A stretch of 16,328 nt of DNA from assembly GCA_002067555.1 (NCBI GenBank), contig MVQQ01000220.1, positions 1 to 16,328 on the forward strand, read 5' to 3'. The notes beneath the pieces are model-generated. The model had not been told where the DNA came from. It worked only from the letters and a program-made list of their open reading frames with translations, and searched no databases. The DNA comes from Syntrophorhabdus sp. PtaB.Bin184 (GTDB taxonomy: Bacteria > Desulfobacterota > Syntrophorhabdia > Syntrophorhabdales > Syntrophorhabdaceae). Position 1 is the stretch's first letter, and every line of letters starts with the position of its first letter. This document shows, in pieces, positions 5,978 to 14,587 of this stretch. The translations under genes were made by a program, and so were the position numbers.

Positions 5978-6686
5978 GATTACAGGGATAGATGTTTTTC
6001 ACGGTGACCTCCAGGCTGTATGGGACGTCTCGTTGATTATAGAGGGAAAGGGGATAACCACCCTCATAGGCTCCAACGGGTCCGGAAAGAGCACCGTACT
6101 GGCAACGATAGCGGGATTGCTGAAGCCGGTCAGGGGAAGCATTTCCTTCGACGGGGTGCGCATCGATACGCTGCCCGCGCACAAGATCGTTGACGCCGGC
6201 ATCGCCATGGTACCTGAGGGGCGAAGGCTGTTCCGGGAAATGACCGTGATGGACAATCTCGAAATGGGAGCCATAACGAAAAGGGCTAGGCAGATGAAGA
6301 ACGAAACCATGGCCTGGATCTTCGATGTCTTCCCCATTTTGAAGGAAAGGGCGAGGCAAAGGGCGGACACGCTGAGCGGCGGTGAGCAGCAGATGCTTGC
6401 GATAGGGAGGTCCCTCATGTCCCAGCCGAGGCTCCTGCTCGTCGACGAGCTCTCTCTCGGCCTTGCACCCGTGGTTGTCCAGAAGATAAGCCAGACCCTC
6501 GACGAGATAAACAAGACCAAAGGGATAGGCATTTTCCTGGTGGAACAGAATGTCGTCATGGCCCTGGAACTGGCTGAGACGGGCCACATTATCGAGAACG
6601 GCCGCATCGTGGGAACAGGGAAAGCAAGCGAACTCCTCGCGAGCGATCAGGTAAGACAGGCTTATCTTGGAATGGAAGGCGAATAA
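5970..6686 (+). CDS. livF: HAAT-family ABC transporter ATP-binding protein, LivF-like
   Basis: The 238-residue ATPase has Walker A GSNGSGKST (34-42), the LivF-type VPEGRRLF segment (81-88), a canonical signature LSGGEQQ (135-141), Walker B LLLVDE (155-160) and the LSLGLAP and VEQN motifs characteristic of LivF. It would pair with the LivG-like subunit to energise the importer. With one ATPase canonical and its partner altered in the signature, the two nucleotide sites of the heterodimer may be unequal. It begins inside the end of livG (8-base overlap). Confidence 0.93.
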   Translation: MLEITGIDVFHGDLQAVWDVSLIIEGKGITTLIGSNGSGKSTVLATIAGLLKPVRGSISFDGVRIDTLPAHKIVDAGIAMVPEGRRLFREMTVMDNLEMGAITKRARQMKNETMAWIFDVFPILKERARQRADTLSGGEQQMLAIGRSLMSQPRLLLVDELSLGLAPVVVQKISQTLDEINKTKGIGIFLVEQNVVMALELAETGHIIENGRIVGTGKASELLASDQVRQAYLGMEGE

Positions 6687-6702
6687 GGCTTAAGGAGAAG
6701 AT

Positions 6703-7578
6703 ATGGAGTTTGCTCAATACATCACCTATGGGGTCATAAATGGGTCGTTGTACGCCCTTGTCGCCATCGGTCTTGCCCTTATCATGGGAATAATGGGGAT
6801 CTTCAATATAGCCCAGGGTTCGCTGGCCATGATAGCCGCGTATGGGAGCGTCCTGTTTTTCCAGCACATGAAGATAGATCCCTTCGTGTCCTTGGCCCTT
6901 ACATTACCCGGCATGTTTCTCGTCGGTGTCTTCATGTACCTCACCATGTTCATGTCCATGAATAAATTTGATCCCGGACAGAAGCTGAGGAATTCGATGC
7001 TCGTTTCCTTCGGGCTGGTCCTGATCATGGAGACCCTCGCGACCATACTGTGGACGGCAAATGAGAGGACTGTCACCACGGCATATTCCGGCACCGTCAT
7101 GGCCCTCGGCGATCTGCGGATCCCCTACACCGGTATAGCCACGATCATTCTGGCGATAGTCGTCATTTTCGGGCTCCATTTTTTTCTGAAGCATACGACC
7201 TTCGGTAAATCCATATGGGCTGTTTCCCAGGACCATGACTGCGCCATGCTCATGGGGATCAACGTGAAAAGGACAACACTTGTCGCCTTCGGTCTGGGTA
7301 TCGCTCTTTCCGCGTTTGCCGGGGCGGTGGTCAGCCTTCATACGGTGAGCCCGGCGGTCGGGATAGACTGGACGAACAAGGCACTCATCCTCATTGTGCT
7401 GGCGGGTGTCGGCAGCATAAACGGCATCCTTTTTGCCGGTTTGCTTCTCGGTATCGTGGAAGCCCTGGGTGTTTACCTTGTTGGTGTCCACTACACGGGT
7501 GTGGTGGGTCTCCTGATCTTCATCATTGTGCTTATGTTGAGGCCGCAGGGCCTCTTCGTGAGAAAAGCGGGGGTGTGA
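6703..7578 (+). CDS. livH: HAAT-family ABC transporter permease, LivH-like
   Basis: This 291-residue protein is very hydrophobic, with about eight membrane segments, starting with the typical LivH N-terminus (QYITYGVINGSLYALVAIGL). A cytoplasmic coupling loop is visible at about 168-190 (GKSIWAVSQDHDCAMLMGIN), the counterpart of the R-A-V-x-Q-D-x-E-A-A-x-L-M-G-I-N loop that contacts the ATPases. It ends in the family's LRPQGLF sequence. AAGGAG sits 5 bases before the ATG. It forms the inner-membrane channel together with the LivM-like subunit encoded next. Confidence 0.93.
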   Translation: MEFAQYITYGVINGSLYALVAIGLALIMGIMGIFNIAQGSLAMIAAYGSVLFFQHMKIDPFVSLALTLPGMFLVGVFMYLTMFMSMNKFDPGQKLRNSMLVSFGLVLIMETLATILWTANERTVTTAYSGTVMALGDLRIPYTGIATIILAIVVIFGLHFFLKHTTFGKSIWAVSQDHDCAMLMGINVKRTTLVAFGLGIALSAFAGAVVSLHTVSPAVGIDWTNKALILIVLAGVGSINGILFAGLLLGIVEALGVYLVGVHYTGVVGLLIFIIVLMLRPQGLFVRKAGV

Positions 7579-7579
7579 C

Positions 7580-8521
7580 GTGGTTGAACGGAAAAAAGGA
7601 TTGGTACTTGCTGCTGCTGTGATCGTCGCCCTCGCTTTGGTCCCTTTCTTCACGGTCAGAGAGTACGTGTTCAGCATACTCTGCATGCTCTTTCTCTACG
7701 TGACGCTTTCGCAGAGCTGGAACATCCTGGGAGGATACACGGGCCAGATAAACGTGGGACAGGCGGCGTTCTTCGGAATGGGTGCCCTTGTGGCCAGGCT
7801 GTTGTGGGTCGCCGGCGTCCCCTTCTACCTGTCCATCCTGGCAGGCGGTCTGGGCTCGGTCATTCTGGCAATCATCATCGGGCTGCCTGCCCTTAAACTC
7901 AGGGGCCACTACTTTGCCATAGGCACCCTTGCGGTTGCCACGATAGCACAGATAACCGTCGGGAACATACTTCCGGGGATCAGCTTTCTGCCCGCTCAAC
8001 AGATGGCAACGTACAGCCTCATCCCCCGCTACTATGTCTTCCTGATCATCATGGCCGCGGCCCTTGCAGTCATCTATTTTACAGTCAATTCACGAGTCGG
8101 TCTCGGGATGGAGGCGACGAGGGATGACGAAGAAGCCGCGCAGATGGTAGGTGTCAACACGTTCAAGTACAAGATGATCGCGTTTTTGATCAGCAGCTTC
8201 TTCGCCGGTCTTGCCGGCGGCGGGTTTGCCTATTTCAATGCCAGTTACTACTGGTATCTCCCCTTCACGTTGATGTGGTGTTTTGAACCTATCCTGATCG
8301 TGTTCATCGGCGGAGTGGGCAGTTTCCTGGGTCCTGTCATAGGCTCTGTTTGCTACGTCCTGCTCAAGGAGCTTTTCGCCCTGACCCTGGGCGAGGCGAA
8401 CCTTCTCATATTCGGCATTGTGTTCATTCTCACAATTCTCTTCTTTCCGAAGGGCGTTATCGGTCTGCCGGCAAAATTGCGTCAGTTGTTCTACAGGAGA
8501 GGAAACGTTGTCGGTCGCTAG
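7580..8521 (+). CDS. livM: HAAT-family ABC transporter permease, LivM-like
   Basis: The 313-residue second permease starts at a GTG one base after the livH stop and is probably translationally coupled to it. It has multiple membrane helices, the LivM signature SWNILGGYTGQINVGQAAFFG (about 50-70), the coupling loop GMEATRDDEEAAQMVGVNT (about 176-194), and the terminal FFPKGVIGL motif (about 293-301). All match LivM proteins in order and length. It completes the heterodimeric membrane channel. Confidence 0.93.
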   Translation: MVERKKGLVLAAAVIVALALVPFFTVREYVFSILCMLFLYVTLSQSWNILGGYTGQINVGQAAFFGMGALVARLLWVAGVPFYLSILAGGLGSVILAIIIGLPALKLRGHYFAIGTLAVATIAQITVGNILPGISFLPAQQMATYSLIPRYYVFLIIMAAALAVIYFTVNSRVGLGMEATRDDEEAAQMVGVNTFKYKMIAFLISSFFAGLAGGGFAYFNASYYWYLPFTLMWCFEPILIVFIGGVGSFLGPVIGSVCYVLLKELFALTLGEANLLIFGIVFILTILFFPKGVIGLPAKLRQLFYRRGNVVGR

Positions 8522-8563
8522 GTTTATAGAGCATCAGGAAAATCTTTAAACAGGAGGTTTGGA

Positions 8564-9784
8564 ATGCAGAGTAGACGGTTTACATTAGTTATGGCAGCGG
8601 TGGCATTCATTCTGTTCTCGTTCGTGAGTGCAGTCGCTCTCGCCCAGGAGGCGCCAAAGTCGATCAAGATAGGCGCGTCGATCTCACTGACGGGACGATT
8701 CGCGGCGGGAGGTATCGACGTTGCGGATGGGTACAAGCTGGCCGTAAAGCACATCAACGACAAGGGCGGGATCCTTGTCAAGCAGTTCAACAAGAAGATA
8801 CCGGTAGAACTCGTCATCTATGACGACGAATCGGATCCCAGCAAGACGGTGACGCGCCTGGAGAAGCTGAACGCAGAAAAGGTGGTTGCCTACCTTGGGG
8901 AGTTTGCCAGCGATATGAACATTGCCGGCCTGGGTATTGCCGAGAAGAACAAGATCCCCTGGGTTGGTGTGACGATCGCCGTGGAGAACGTGTTCAATCA
9001 GGGCTTCAAGTATATCTTCGGTCCCAACATGTTCTCGTTCATGGAAGTAGCCGCTTTCCTCGATGCCCTTGACAAGATTCCGGAGAACCAGAGGCCGAAA
9101 AAGATAGCGAACTTTGAGCTTCAGGTAGACTGGGGCAAGGAATGCACCAAATACCTCCACGAGTATGCAAAGAAAAAGGGTTACACCATTGCTCTCGAAA
9201 GGAAGTTCGCCCCCGACACGAAGGACTTTTCCTCCATGATCATGGCTGCCAAGTCCGCGGGTTGCGACGCCGTCTTTGCGGTCCCGACGCCGCCTCAGAG
9301 CATGACCCTAATCAAGCAGATGAAGGAGCTCGATTACGCGCCGAAGGCGACCTGTTTCGTCAGGGGCCCTGACCTTTCGAACTTCTGGCAGGTCATGGGG
9401 AAGGACGCGAACTATATCATGACCTCGGGTGAATGGACTCCCGATATGCCCTACCCCGGAAACAAGCAACTCGTTGCCGACTATCGGAAACAGTATCCGA
9501 ACAAGCTGATGGGTATGCCCGTCGGCAACGGTTATTCCGCATTCCAGGTCCTGGCCGACGCGATCTCCCGGGCGGAGAAACTCGACCGCGAGTCCATCCG
9601 TCAGGCCTTGACCACAACCAGCATAGTGACGGTAAAAGGGAAGGTTACCTTCGACAAGCGCGGCGTCGGCAACGTGCCGCATGCCCTGGCACAGTGGCAG
9701 AATGGCAAGCTTGTTGTTATCGTCAGCCCCGATTACAAGACGGCACCGGTCCTCGTGGCGACGCCATGGAGCAAACGGAAGTGA
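8564..9784 (+). CDS. Periplasmic substrate-binding protein of the HAAT transporter, LivJ/LivK-like
   Basis: The 406-residue product begins with a Sec signal peptide: basic MQSRR, a hydrophobic core about 6-25, and a probable signal peptidase I site after ALA (AVALA-QEAPK, about residue 28). The mature part is a type I periplasmic binding protein (Peripla_BP_6), shown by KIGASISLTGRFAAGGIDVADG (about 35-56), NDKGGI and YDDESDPSKTVTRLEKL. A perfect AGGAGG lies at 8552-8557, the strongest ribosome binding site in the cluster, consistent with high expression of a binding protein. It sets the substrate range of the importer; members bind amino acids, amides, urea or aromatic acids, and the ligand cannot be read from the sequence. 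A strong hairpin follows the gene. Confidence 0.92.
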   Translation: MQSRRFTLVMAAVAFILFSFVSAVALAQEAPKSIKIGASISLTGRFAAGGIDVADGYKLAVKHINDKGGILVKQFNKKIPVELVIYDDESDPSKTVTRLEKLNAEKVVAYLGEFASDMNIAGLGIAEKNKIPWVGVTIAVENVFNQGFKYIFGPNMFSFMEVAAFLDALDKIPENQRPKKIANFELQVDWGKECTKYLHEYAKKKGYTIALERKFAPDTKDFSSMIMAAKSAGCDAVFAVPTPPQSMTLIKQMKELDYAPKATCFVRGPDLSNFWQVMGKDANYIMTSGEWTPDMPYPGNKQLVADYRKQYPNKLMGMPVGNGYSAFQVLADAISRAEKLDRESIRQALTTTSIVTVKGKVTFDKRGVGNVPHALAQWQNGKLVVIVSPDYKTAPVLVATPWSKRK

Positions 9785-9806
9785 ACAGATAGGAAGAAAC
9801 TGGAAG

Positions 9807-9828
9807 GCCCTCCGGGCAACCGGAGGGC
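9807..9828 (+). terminator. GNRA-capped hairpin after the binding-protein gene
   Basis: A perfect 9-bp GC-rich stem, GCCCTCCGG paired with CCGGAGGGC, is closed by a GCAA tetraloop and lies 23 bases after the livJ-like stop. No U tract follows (next bases TCCACATCAG), so it is not a standard intrinsic terminator. It more likely stabilises the 3' end of a processed transporter mRNA or causes partial termination, allowing the binding protein to be made in excess over the downstream enzymes. Confidence 0.6.
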
Positions 9829-9876
9829 TCCACATCAGAAGAGCAGCGATGTGTTTCGCAGCAAGGAGGGAGAACT

Positions 9877-11526
9877 ATGCCTGTCGCAGGGTTCAATGAA
9901 TACAGACGCGAAGACGCGCAGAGATACAACGATCGAAGATGGTGGCTCGGCCTCACCTGGGGAGACCTCTTTGACAAGGCCACGGATATCTACCCGGATA
10001 GGGAAGCCTTGGTGGACGATACGAGGAGGTTCACATACCGGGAATTGAGAGACAGCGTGGACCGTCTGGCCTCGAGCTTCATCTCTCTCGGGATCGGGCA
10101 GGGAGATTTTGTCCTGCTTCAGCTTCCGAACTGGAACGAGTTCATCATTTCCTTTTTTGCCTTGCAAAAGGCAGGCGCGCGAACCGTTCTCCTCATCGCC
10201 CGTCACGGGAGATCGGAGATAAACTACCTGTCCGAGCTCACGCAGCCGAAGGCGTGGATCGTCCCCGAGAGCTACGGCAAGATCAACTATGAGCCTCTGA
10301 TAGCCGACATACGGAAGGATCATGCCTGCATCGAACACGTCATTCTGGTCCGGGCCGGGCAGAAGGCAGGATATCTCAATCTCGAGGACCTGATCGCGAG
10401 AGGTGCACGCGACGAGGCGTCACTGAGAATGATAGAAGAACGAAGGCCGGACCCCATGGAGTTGTCCCTGATCCTGCCGACGGGCGGTTCGACAGGTCTC
10501 CCCAAGGCGGTACCGAGAACGCACAACGATTTCATCACCAACGTCGAGTATCATTCGAGGCCCTGGGAGATAACGAGCGAAGACACGCTGCTTACTGTCG
10601 CTCCGGTCAGTCACGGCCAGGGGATGCTCTGTGGCGTCGGGCCCGCCTTCCTCAACTACACGAGATATGTGCTTGTCGATTCCACTCGACCTGAGGACAT
10701 ATGTTCGGTGATCGAGCGCGAAAAGGTAACGGCGCTTCCGACGGTCCCGGCCTTGATCCAGAGGATCGTGAACCTTGAGGGGATCGATAAATACGACCTG
10801 CGTTCGCTGAAGAAGATATACTCAGGCGGCGCGCCGAGCAGTCCCGAGCTCGTGAAGGCCGTTTACGAGAGACTGAAGTGCAAATTTGTGAATGCCTATG
10901 GATCGACGGAAGGACCGTCGGCAATGACGAACCTGTACGATGATATGGACACCATCTGCTCGACAGTCGGGAGAAAGGATTGCCCCTACACGGATTTCAA
11001 GGTGATCAACCAATACGGCGGGGAAGTGCCTCCCGGAGCGGAGGGCGAATTGGTGACGAAGGGGCCGACGATCTTCACGGGGTATTTCAAGTCGCCCGAG
11101 GACAATGCCCAGATCTTCACAAAAGATGGCTATTACAAGACCGGGGATCTGGCGAGGATTGACAGATCGGGGATCATCACCCTTACTGGGAGAATAAAAG
11201 AAACGATCCTCAGGGGCGGTGAGACGATCAGCGCGATAGGGATCGAGCGGCTGATCAGTTCACATCCCGCCGTCGCGGAAGTCGCGGTCATAGGCATGCC
11301 CGACAAGGATCTGGGCGAGCGCATCTGCGCCTACATCGTCCGCAAGGCCGGCACCACGGTTACGCACGAGGAGATAGTGGCACATCTGAAGGAACTGGGC
11401 GCATCGGTCATGCAACTCCCGGAAAGGACGGAGTTTGTTGAATCCATCCCCACGACCGGTGTGGGCAAGGCCGACAAGAAGATCCTCAAACAGGACATCG
11501 CAAAAAAACTAAATTATTCACTCTGA
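9877..11526 (+). CDS. Adenylate-forming acyl/aryl-acid ligase, EntE/DhbE-like (probable CoA ligase)
   Basis: This 549-residue ANL enzyme activates a carboxylic acid with ATP and, here, probably transfers it to CoA. Motifs in order: P-loop A3 PTGGSTGLPK (201-210), A5 YGSTEG (341-346), A7 YKTGD (420-424), hinge region TGRIKETILRGGE (437-449) and the A10 lysine K531 (VGKADKK). The N-terminus (RYNDRRWWLGLTWGD) and PRTHNDF (213-219) resemble the 2,3-dihydroxybenzoate-AMP ligases EntE and DhbE. However, the EntE/DhbE acid-pocket sequence with an Asn after the His (AHNY) is SHGQ here (245-248), so dihydroxybenzoate is an unlikely substrate, and no siderophore or carrier-protein genes are nearby. A cyclic or aromatic acid is plausible. 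Start: AGGAGGGA precedes the ATG at 9877. Confidence 0.85.
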   Translation: MPVAGFNEYRREDAQRYNDRRWWLGLTWGDLFDKATDIYPDREALVDDTRRFTYRELRDSVDRLASSFISLGIGQGDFVLLQLPNWNEFIISFFALQKAGARTVLLIARHGRSEINYLSELTQPKAWIVPESYGKINYEPLIADIRKDHACIEHVILVRAGQKAGYLNLEDLIARGARDEASLRMIEERRPDPMELSLILPTGGSTGLPKAVPRTHNDFITNVEYHSRPWEITSEDTLLTVAPVSHGQGMLCGVGPAFLNYTRYVLVDSTRPEDICSVIEREKVTALPTVPALIQRIVNLEGIDKYDLRSLKKIYSGGAPSSPELVKAVYERLKCKFVNAYGSTEGPSAMTNLYDDMDTICSTVGRKDCPYTDFKVINQYGGEVPPGAEGELVTKGPTIFTGYFKSPEDNAQIFTKDGYYKTGDLARIDRSGIITLTGRIKETILRGGETISAIGIERLISSHPAVAEVAVIGMPDKDLGERICAYIVRKAGTTVTHEEIVAHLKELGASVMQLPERTEFVESIPTTGVGKADKKILKQDIAKKLNYSL

Positions 11527-11536
11527 GAGGTTCGAG

Positions 11537-14110
11537 ATGAAGTATAAAAGATTGTTTTCCCCATTGAAGGTCGGAAGTTGCGTATTCCCCAACCGGATCA
11601 TGTCAACGGCGGCGGTCACGAGACTTGCGTCCGAGGAAGGGCACATAACACCGAATTTCGTCGAAAGGTACAGGAGATTGGCTGAGGGCGGGCTGGGCGC
11701 GATGGTTGTCGAGGCTGCGGTTGTCCTGCCCTCGAAGAGTTCCTTTAACCTGCGGATCAGCGATGACGCGTACATAGAGGAACTGAAGAAATTTGTCGAC
11801 GAGATCAGGAAAGCGAATCGGGAAGTGAAGGTCGGGATCCAGCTCATCCATTTTCTCAAGGTTGCCAGAAGTGGTTGGAGGCAAAAGGTGGAGGATCTGA
11901 AAGCGGAAGAGATAGGCGTAATACCCGGTCAGTTCGCCAGCTCCGCCAGGCGGGCGAGGGCGGCTGGTTTCGATTTCGTGGAGCTCCACATGGCCCATTT
12001 CACGACCCTTGCTTCCTTCCTGTCACTCGTGAACAAGAGACAGGACGAATACGGAGGGGACTTTGAGGGGCGCGTGAAGCTGCCCGCGGAAGTGGTAAAT
12101 GCCGCCAGAGAAGCCGTCGGCGATGACTACACCATCGGCGTGAGAATGCTGGGCGAGGAATTCACGAAGGAAGGCAACACCCTCCTGCAAAGCGCGCGGG
12201 TGGCGAGACGGCTCGCTTCTCTGGGAGCCGACTATATCAGCGTTTCCGCGGGAGAGAGATTTGAGGACGCGGATCCCCCTCTCGAGAATTTCCCTCCCTT
12301 CGCGGGTACCGGTTACAGCGGTTACCGGATGAGCCCGAGATGGTGGAACCCGGATGGAGTGCAGGTCTATCTGGCGGACGGCATACGGAAAGCGGTGAGA
12401 CAGGCGGGTTACGAGGTGCCCATCGTGTGCGCCGGTAAGGTCAGGACGCCCGATCTTGCCGAGAAGATACTTGAGGAAGGAAGATCGGACATCATAGGCA
12501 TGGCGAGGGCCCTTTTTGCCGACCCTGACTGGCCCGTGAAAGCGAGGGAAGACAGGGCCGACGAGATCGTGAAGTGTGCGGCCTGCGGATACTGCAGCGA
12601 GGCGGACGAGAGGTACGAAACGGTCGTCTGCATCGAGTGGCCCAAAGGCGCCTTGTCCGCTCCGTCTCCGTGGCTTCTTGCGCCGCCTTGCAAGGCCGCC
12701 TGCCCGGCGGGTCTGGATATCAGGAGCTACATCGATCTGACCGCTCAGGGAGAGTACGAGAAGGCTCTGTCTGTGATCGAAGAGAAGATCCCCTTTCCCG
12801 CATCGGTGAGCCGGGTGTGCCCGCATCCCTGCGAAAGGTCATGCAACAGGGGCGCGTTCGATCAACCGATCGCAATCAACGCGTTGAAACGGTTCCTTGT
12901 GGATACCGTCAGAAAGGCGAAAGGAAGGAAGAAGGTAGAGCCCTTCCCGAGGACACGGGATGAAAGGGTTGCCGTGATTGGTTCGGGTCCGGCGGGCATG
13001 ACCGCCGCCTTCGGGCTCGCGAAGCTTGGTTACCCCGTTACAGTCTTTGAGGCGGCACCTGTGCCCGGCGGCATGCTGATGCTCGGCATTCCCGAGTACC
13101 GCCTGCCGAAGAAGATGGTGAGGGAGGAGATCGATGACATTGAAAAGCGGGGTGTGGAAATACGCCTCAATACCCTTGTTGGTGAAGGCGGCATATCTTT
13201 CGACAGCTTGCGCGAGGAAGGGTTCAAGGCGATTGTTGTCGCCATAGGAGCCCACAAGAGCGTGAGTCCCGGGATCGAGGGAGAAGGGCTTCAGGGTGTG
13301 TATCATGGCGTGAGCTTCCTGAAGGCCGTGAACCTGGGGAGCGCTCCGTCCATCGGTGAAAGGGTTGTGGTCATCGGCGGCGGCAACGTCGCTGTCGACG
13401 CCGCAAGAACGGTCCAGCGGATGGGAGCGAAGGAGGTTACCATAGTCTATCGAAGATCGAAAGACGAGATGCCAGCGTACCCGGGGGAGATCGAAGCAGC
13501 CACCGTGGAGGGCGTGAAGATCGTTTACCTGGTGGCGCCGGTTGGAGTTACAGGAAAGGACGGGAAAGCGGCAGGCCTCAGGTGCGTGAGGACGGAACTT
13601 GGCGCGCCGGACGAAAGCGGCCGCCGGACCGCACATGCCGTGAAAGGCTCGGAGTTTGAGATCGCGGCGGACAGCGTGATCCTCGCGGTCGGCGAAACGC
13701 CTGATCCCGGTTTTTTCAAGTCGGCCGGTTTTTCAATGAAGGTGCAGCAGTCTTCGCAATGGGCCGGTGAAGACGGAATATTCGCGTGTGGCGATGTAGT
13801 TACGGGGCCTGCGACGGTGATCGAGGCGATCGCGGCGGGACGCAGGGCGGCTACGGGTGCTCACAGGTACCTTCGCGGTGAATCCGTTGACTATACAATA
13901 GCGGAGCCCGCGGTGATCCCCGTGGAGGACGTCGAAGTGGAGCGTTTCAAGAAGAGGGAACGGGAGAAGATGCCCGCCCTCCACGTGTCCGACAGGGTTG
14001 GCAATTTCAGGGAAGTGGAACTTGGATTCACGGAGTTGATGGCGTCAAGCGAGGCTGAGCGGTGTTTCCAGTGCGGTATGTTCCCGAGGAAGGACAAGAA
14101 CATCAGGTAG
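11537..14110 (+). CDS. Old-yellow-enzyme/GltD fusion: multi-cofactor FMN, Fe-S, FAD oxidoreductase
   Basis: The 857-residue protein joins several modules. Residues about 1-340 are an OYE-type FMN barrel (PNRIMSTAAVTRL, HMAHF, EYGGDFEGR, GMARALFADPDW). C347, C350, C353 and C365 form a TMADH-like iron-sulfur motif. About 380-455 is the cysteine domain found at the N-terminus of GltD (C385, C389, C428, C432, C436), followed by a GltD-like FAD/NAD(P) reductase with GSGPAG at 482-487, GGGN at 614-617 and YRR at 638-640, and a C-terminal CxxC (C843, C846). FadH and TMADH have a simpler OYE-reductase layout; an added GltD cysteine domain is uncommon. The usual OYE segment HxxHGYL is H151-MAHFTT-L here, so the proton-donor Tyr position is Thr156. 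Electrons probably flow from NAD(P)H via FAD and Fe-S to FMN. The substrate is presumably the ligase's CoA ester. GAGAGG overlaps the ligase stop. Confidence 0.88.
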   Translation: MKYKRLFSPLKVGSCVFPNRIMSTAAVTRLASEEGHITPNFVERYRRLAEGGLGAMVVEAAVVLPSKSSFNLRISDDAYIEELKKFVDEIRKANREVKVGIQLIHFLKVARSGWRQKVEDLKAEEIGVIPGQFASSARRARAAGFDFVELHMAHFTTLASFLSLVNKRQDEYGGDFEGRVKLPAEVVNAAREAVGDDYTIGVRMLGEEFTKEGNTLLQSARVARRLASLGADYISVSAGERFEDADPPLENFPPFAGTGYSGYRMSPRWWNPDGVQVYLADGIRKAVRQAGYEVPIVCAGKVRTPDLAEKILEEGRSDIIGMARALFADPDWPVKAREDRADEIVKCAACGYCSEADERYETVVCIEWPKGALSAPSPWLLAPPCKAACPAGLDIRSYIDLTAQGEYEKALSVIEEKIPFPASVSRVCPHPCERSCNRGAFDQPIAINALKRFLVDTVRKAKGRKKVEPFPRTRDERVAVIGSGPAGMTAAFGLAKLGYPVTVFEAAPVPGGMLMLGIPEYRLPKKMVREEIDDIEKRGVEIRLNTLVGEGGISFDSLREEGFKAIVVAIGAHKSVSPGIEGEGLQGVYHGVSFLKAVNLGSAPSIGERVVVIGGGNVAVDAARTVQRMGAKEVTIVYRRSKDEMPAYPGEIEAATVEGVKIVYLVAPVGVTGKDGKAAGLRCVRTELGAPDESGRRTAHAVKGSEFEIAADSVILAVGETPDPGFFKSAGFSMKVQQSSQWAGEDGIFACGDVVTGPATVIEAIAAGRRAATGAHRYLRGESVDYTIAEPAVIPVEDVEVERFKKREREKMPALHVSDRVGNFREVELGFTELMASSEAERCFQCGMFPRKDKNIR

Positions 14111-14162
14111 TCAGCAGCGGGACAACACGGGCACCAGCAACAACATAGATGGAGGTACCACA

Positions 14163-14564
14163 ATGTCAAAAGAATGTTTTAACGTATTCGATGAGATGTA
14201 CAAGCGGAAGAAATTCACCTGGAGTGATGCGGTAAAGAAAGGCAAGGTCATAGCCATCTCGGGTACGGTGGCAACCGATGAGAACCACAGGACCCTTTAC
14301 GCGGGCGATCTTAACGCGCAGATGCGCTATATATTCGAAAGCGTCAAGAACCTGCTCGAAAAGATGGGCGCGAGCATGGACGACGTCATCAAGACGACGG
14401 ATTACATCACGCCCCAGGCCGTCCCCGACTATGTGAAAACCGCGGCGATAAGGCGCGAATACTTCAAGGAAGACAGTTACCCGGCTGCCACGGGAGTTGT
14501 AGTGCACAGCCTCCTCAGACCTGACTGGCTAATTGAGATTGAGTTTCTGGCGGTTGTGGACTAG
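14163..14564 (+). CDS. RidA/YjgF-family protein lacking the canonical arginine
   Basis: The 133-residue protein has the RidA fold by sequence: SDAVKKGKVIAISGTVATDE (21-40), QMRYIFESVKNLLEKMGASMDDVIKTTDYIT (53-83) and the C-terminal strand LIEIEFLAVV with E126. RidA hydrolyses reactive enamine/imine intermediates using an arginine in a P-A-R motif; here the motif is P107-A108-A109, so the arginine is Ala. Other Rid subfamilies without this Arg lack that deaminase activity or act on different ligands. GGAGG precedes the start. Its place between the flavoenzyme and the hydratase suggests a dedicated step in the same pathway, such as handling an enamine or carbonyl intermediate. Role inferred, not shown. 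Confidence 0.88.
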   Translation: MSKECFNVFDEMYKRKKFTWSDAVKKGKVIAISGTVATDENHRTLYAGDLNAQMRYIFESVKNLLEKMGASMDDVIKTTDYITPQAVPDYVKTAAIRREYFKEDSYPAATGVVVHSLLRPDWLIEIEFLAVVD

Positions 14565-14587
14565 TAGAGATAAGAGCGAGGCGAGCA

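Noticed and set aside
6904..7686. Minus-strand open frame opposite livH
   Set aside because: Spans two well-supported permease genes on the other strand, with no recognisable domain or ribosome binding site.
9877..11526. Calling the ligase a siderophore 2,3-dihydroxybenzoate-AMP ligase (entE)
   Set aside because: The acid-pocket motif differs and no carrier protein, isochorismatase or NRPS gene is nearby; the neighbours are catabolic.
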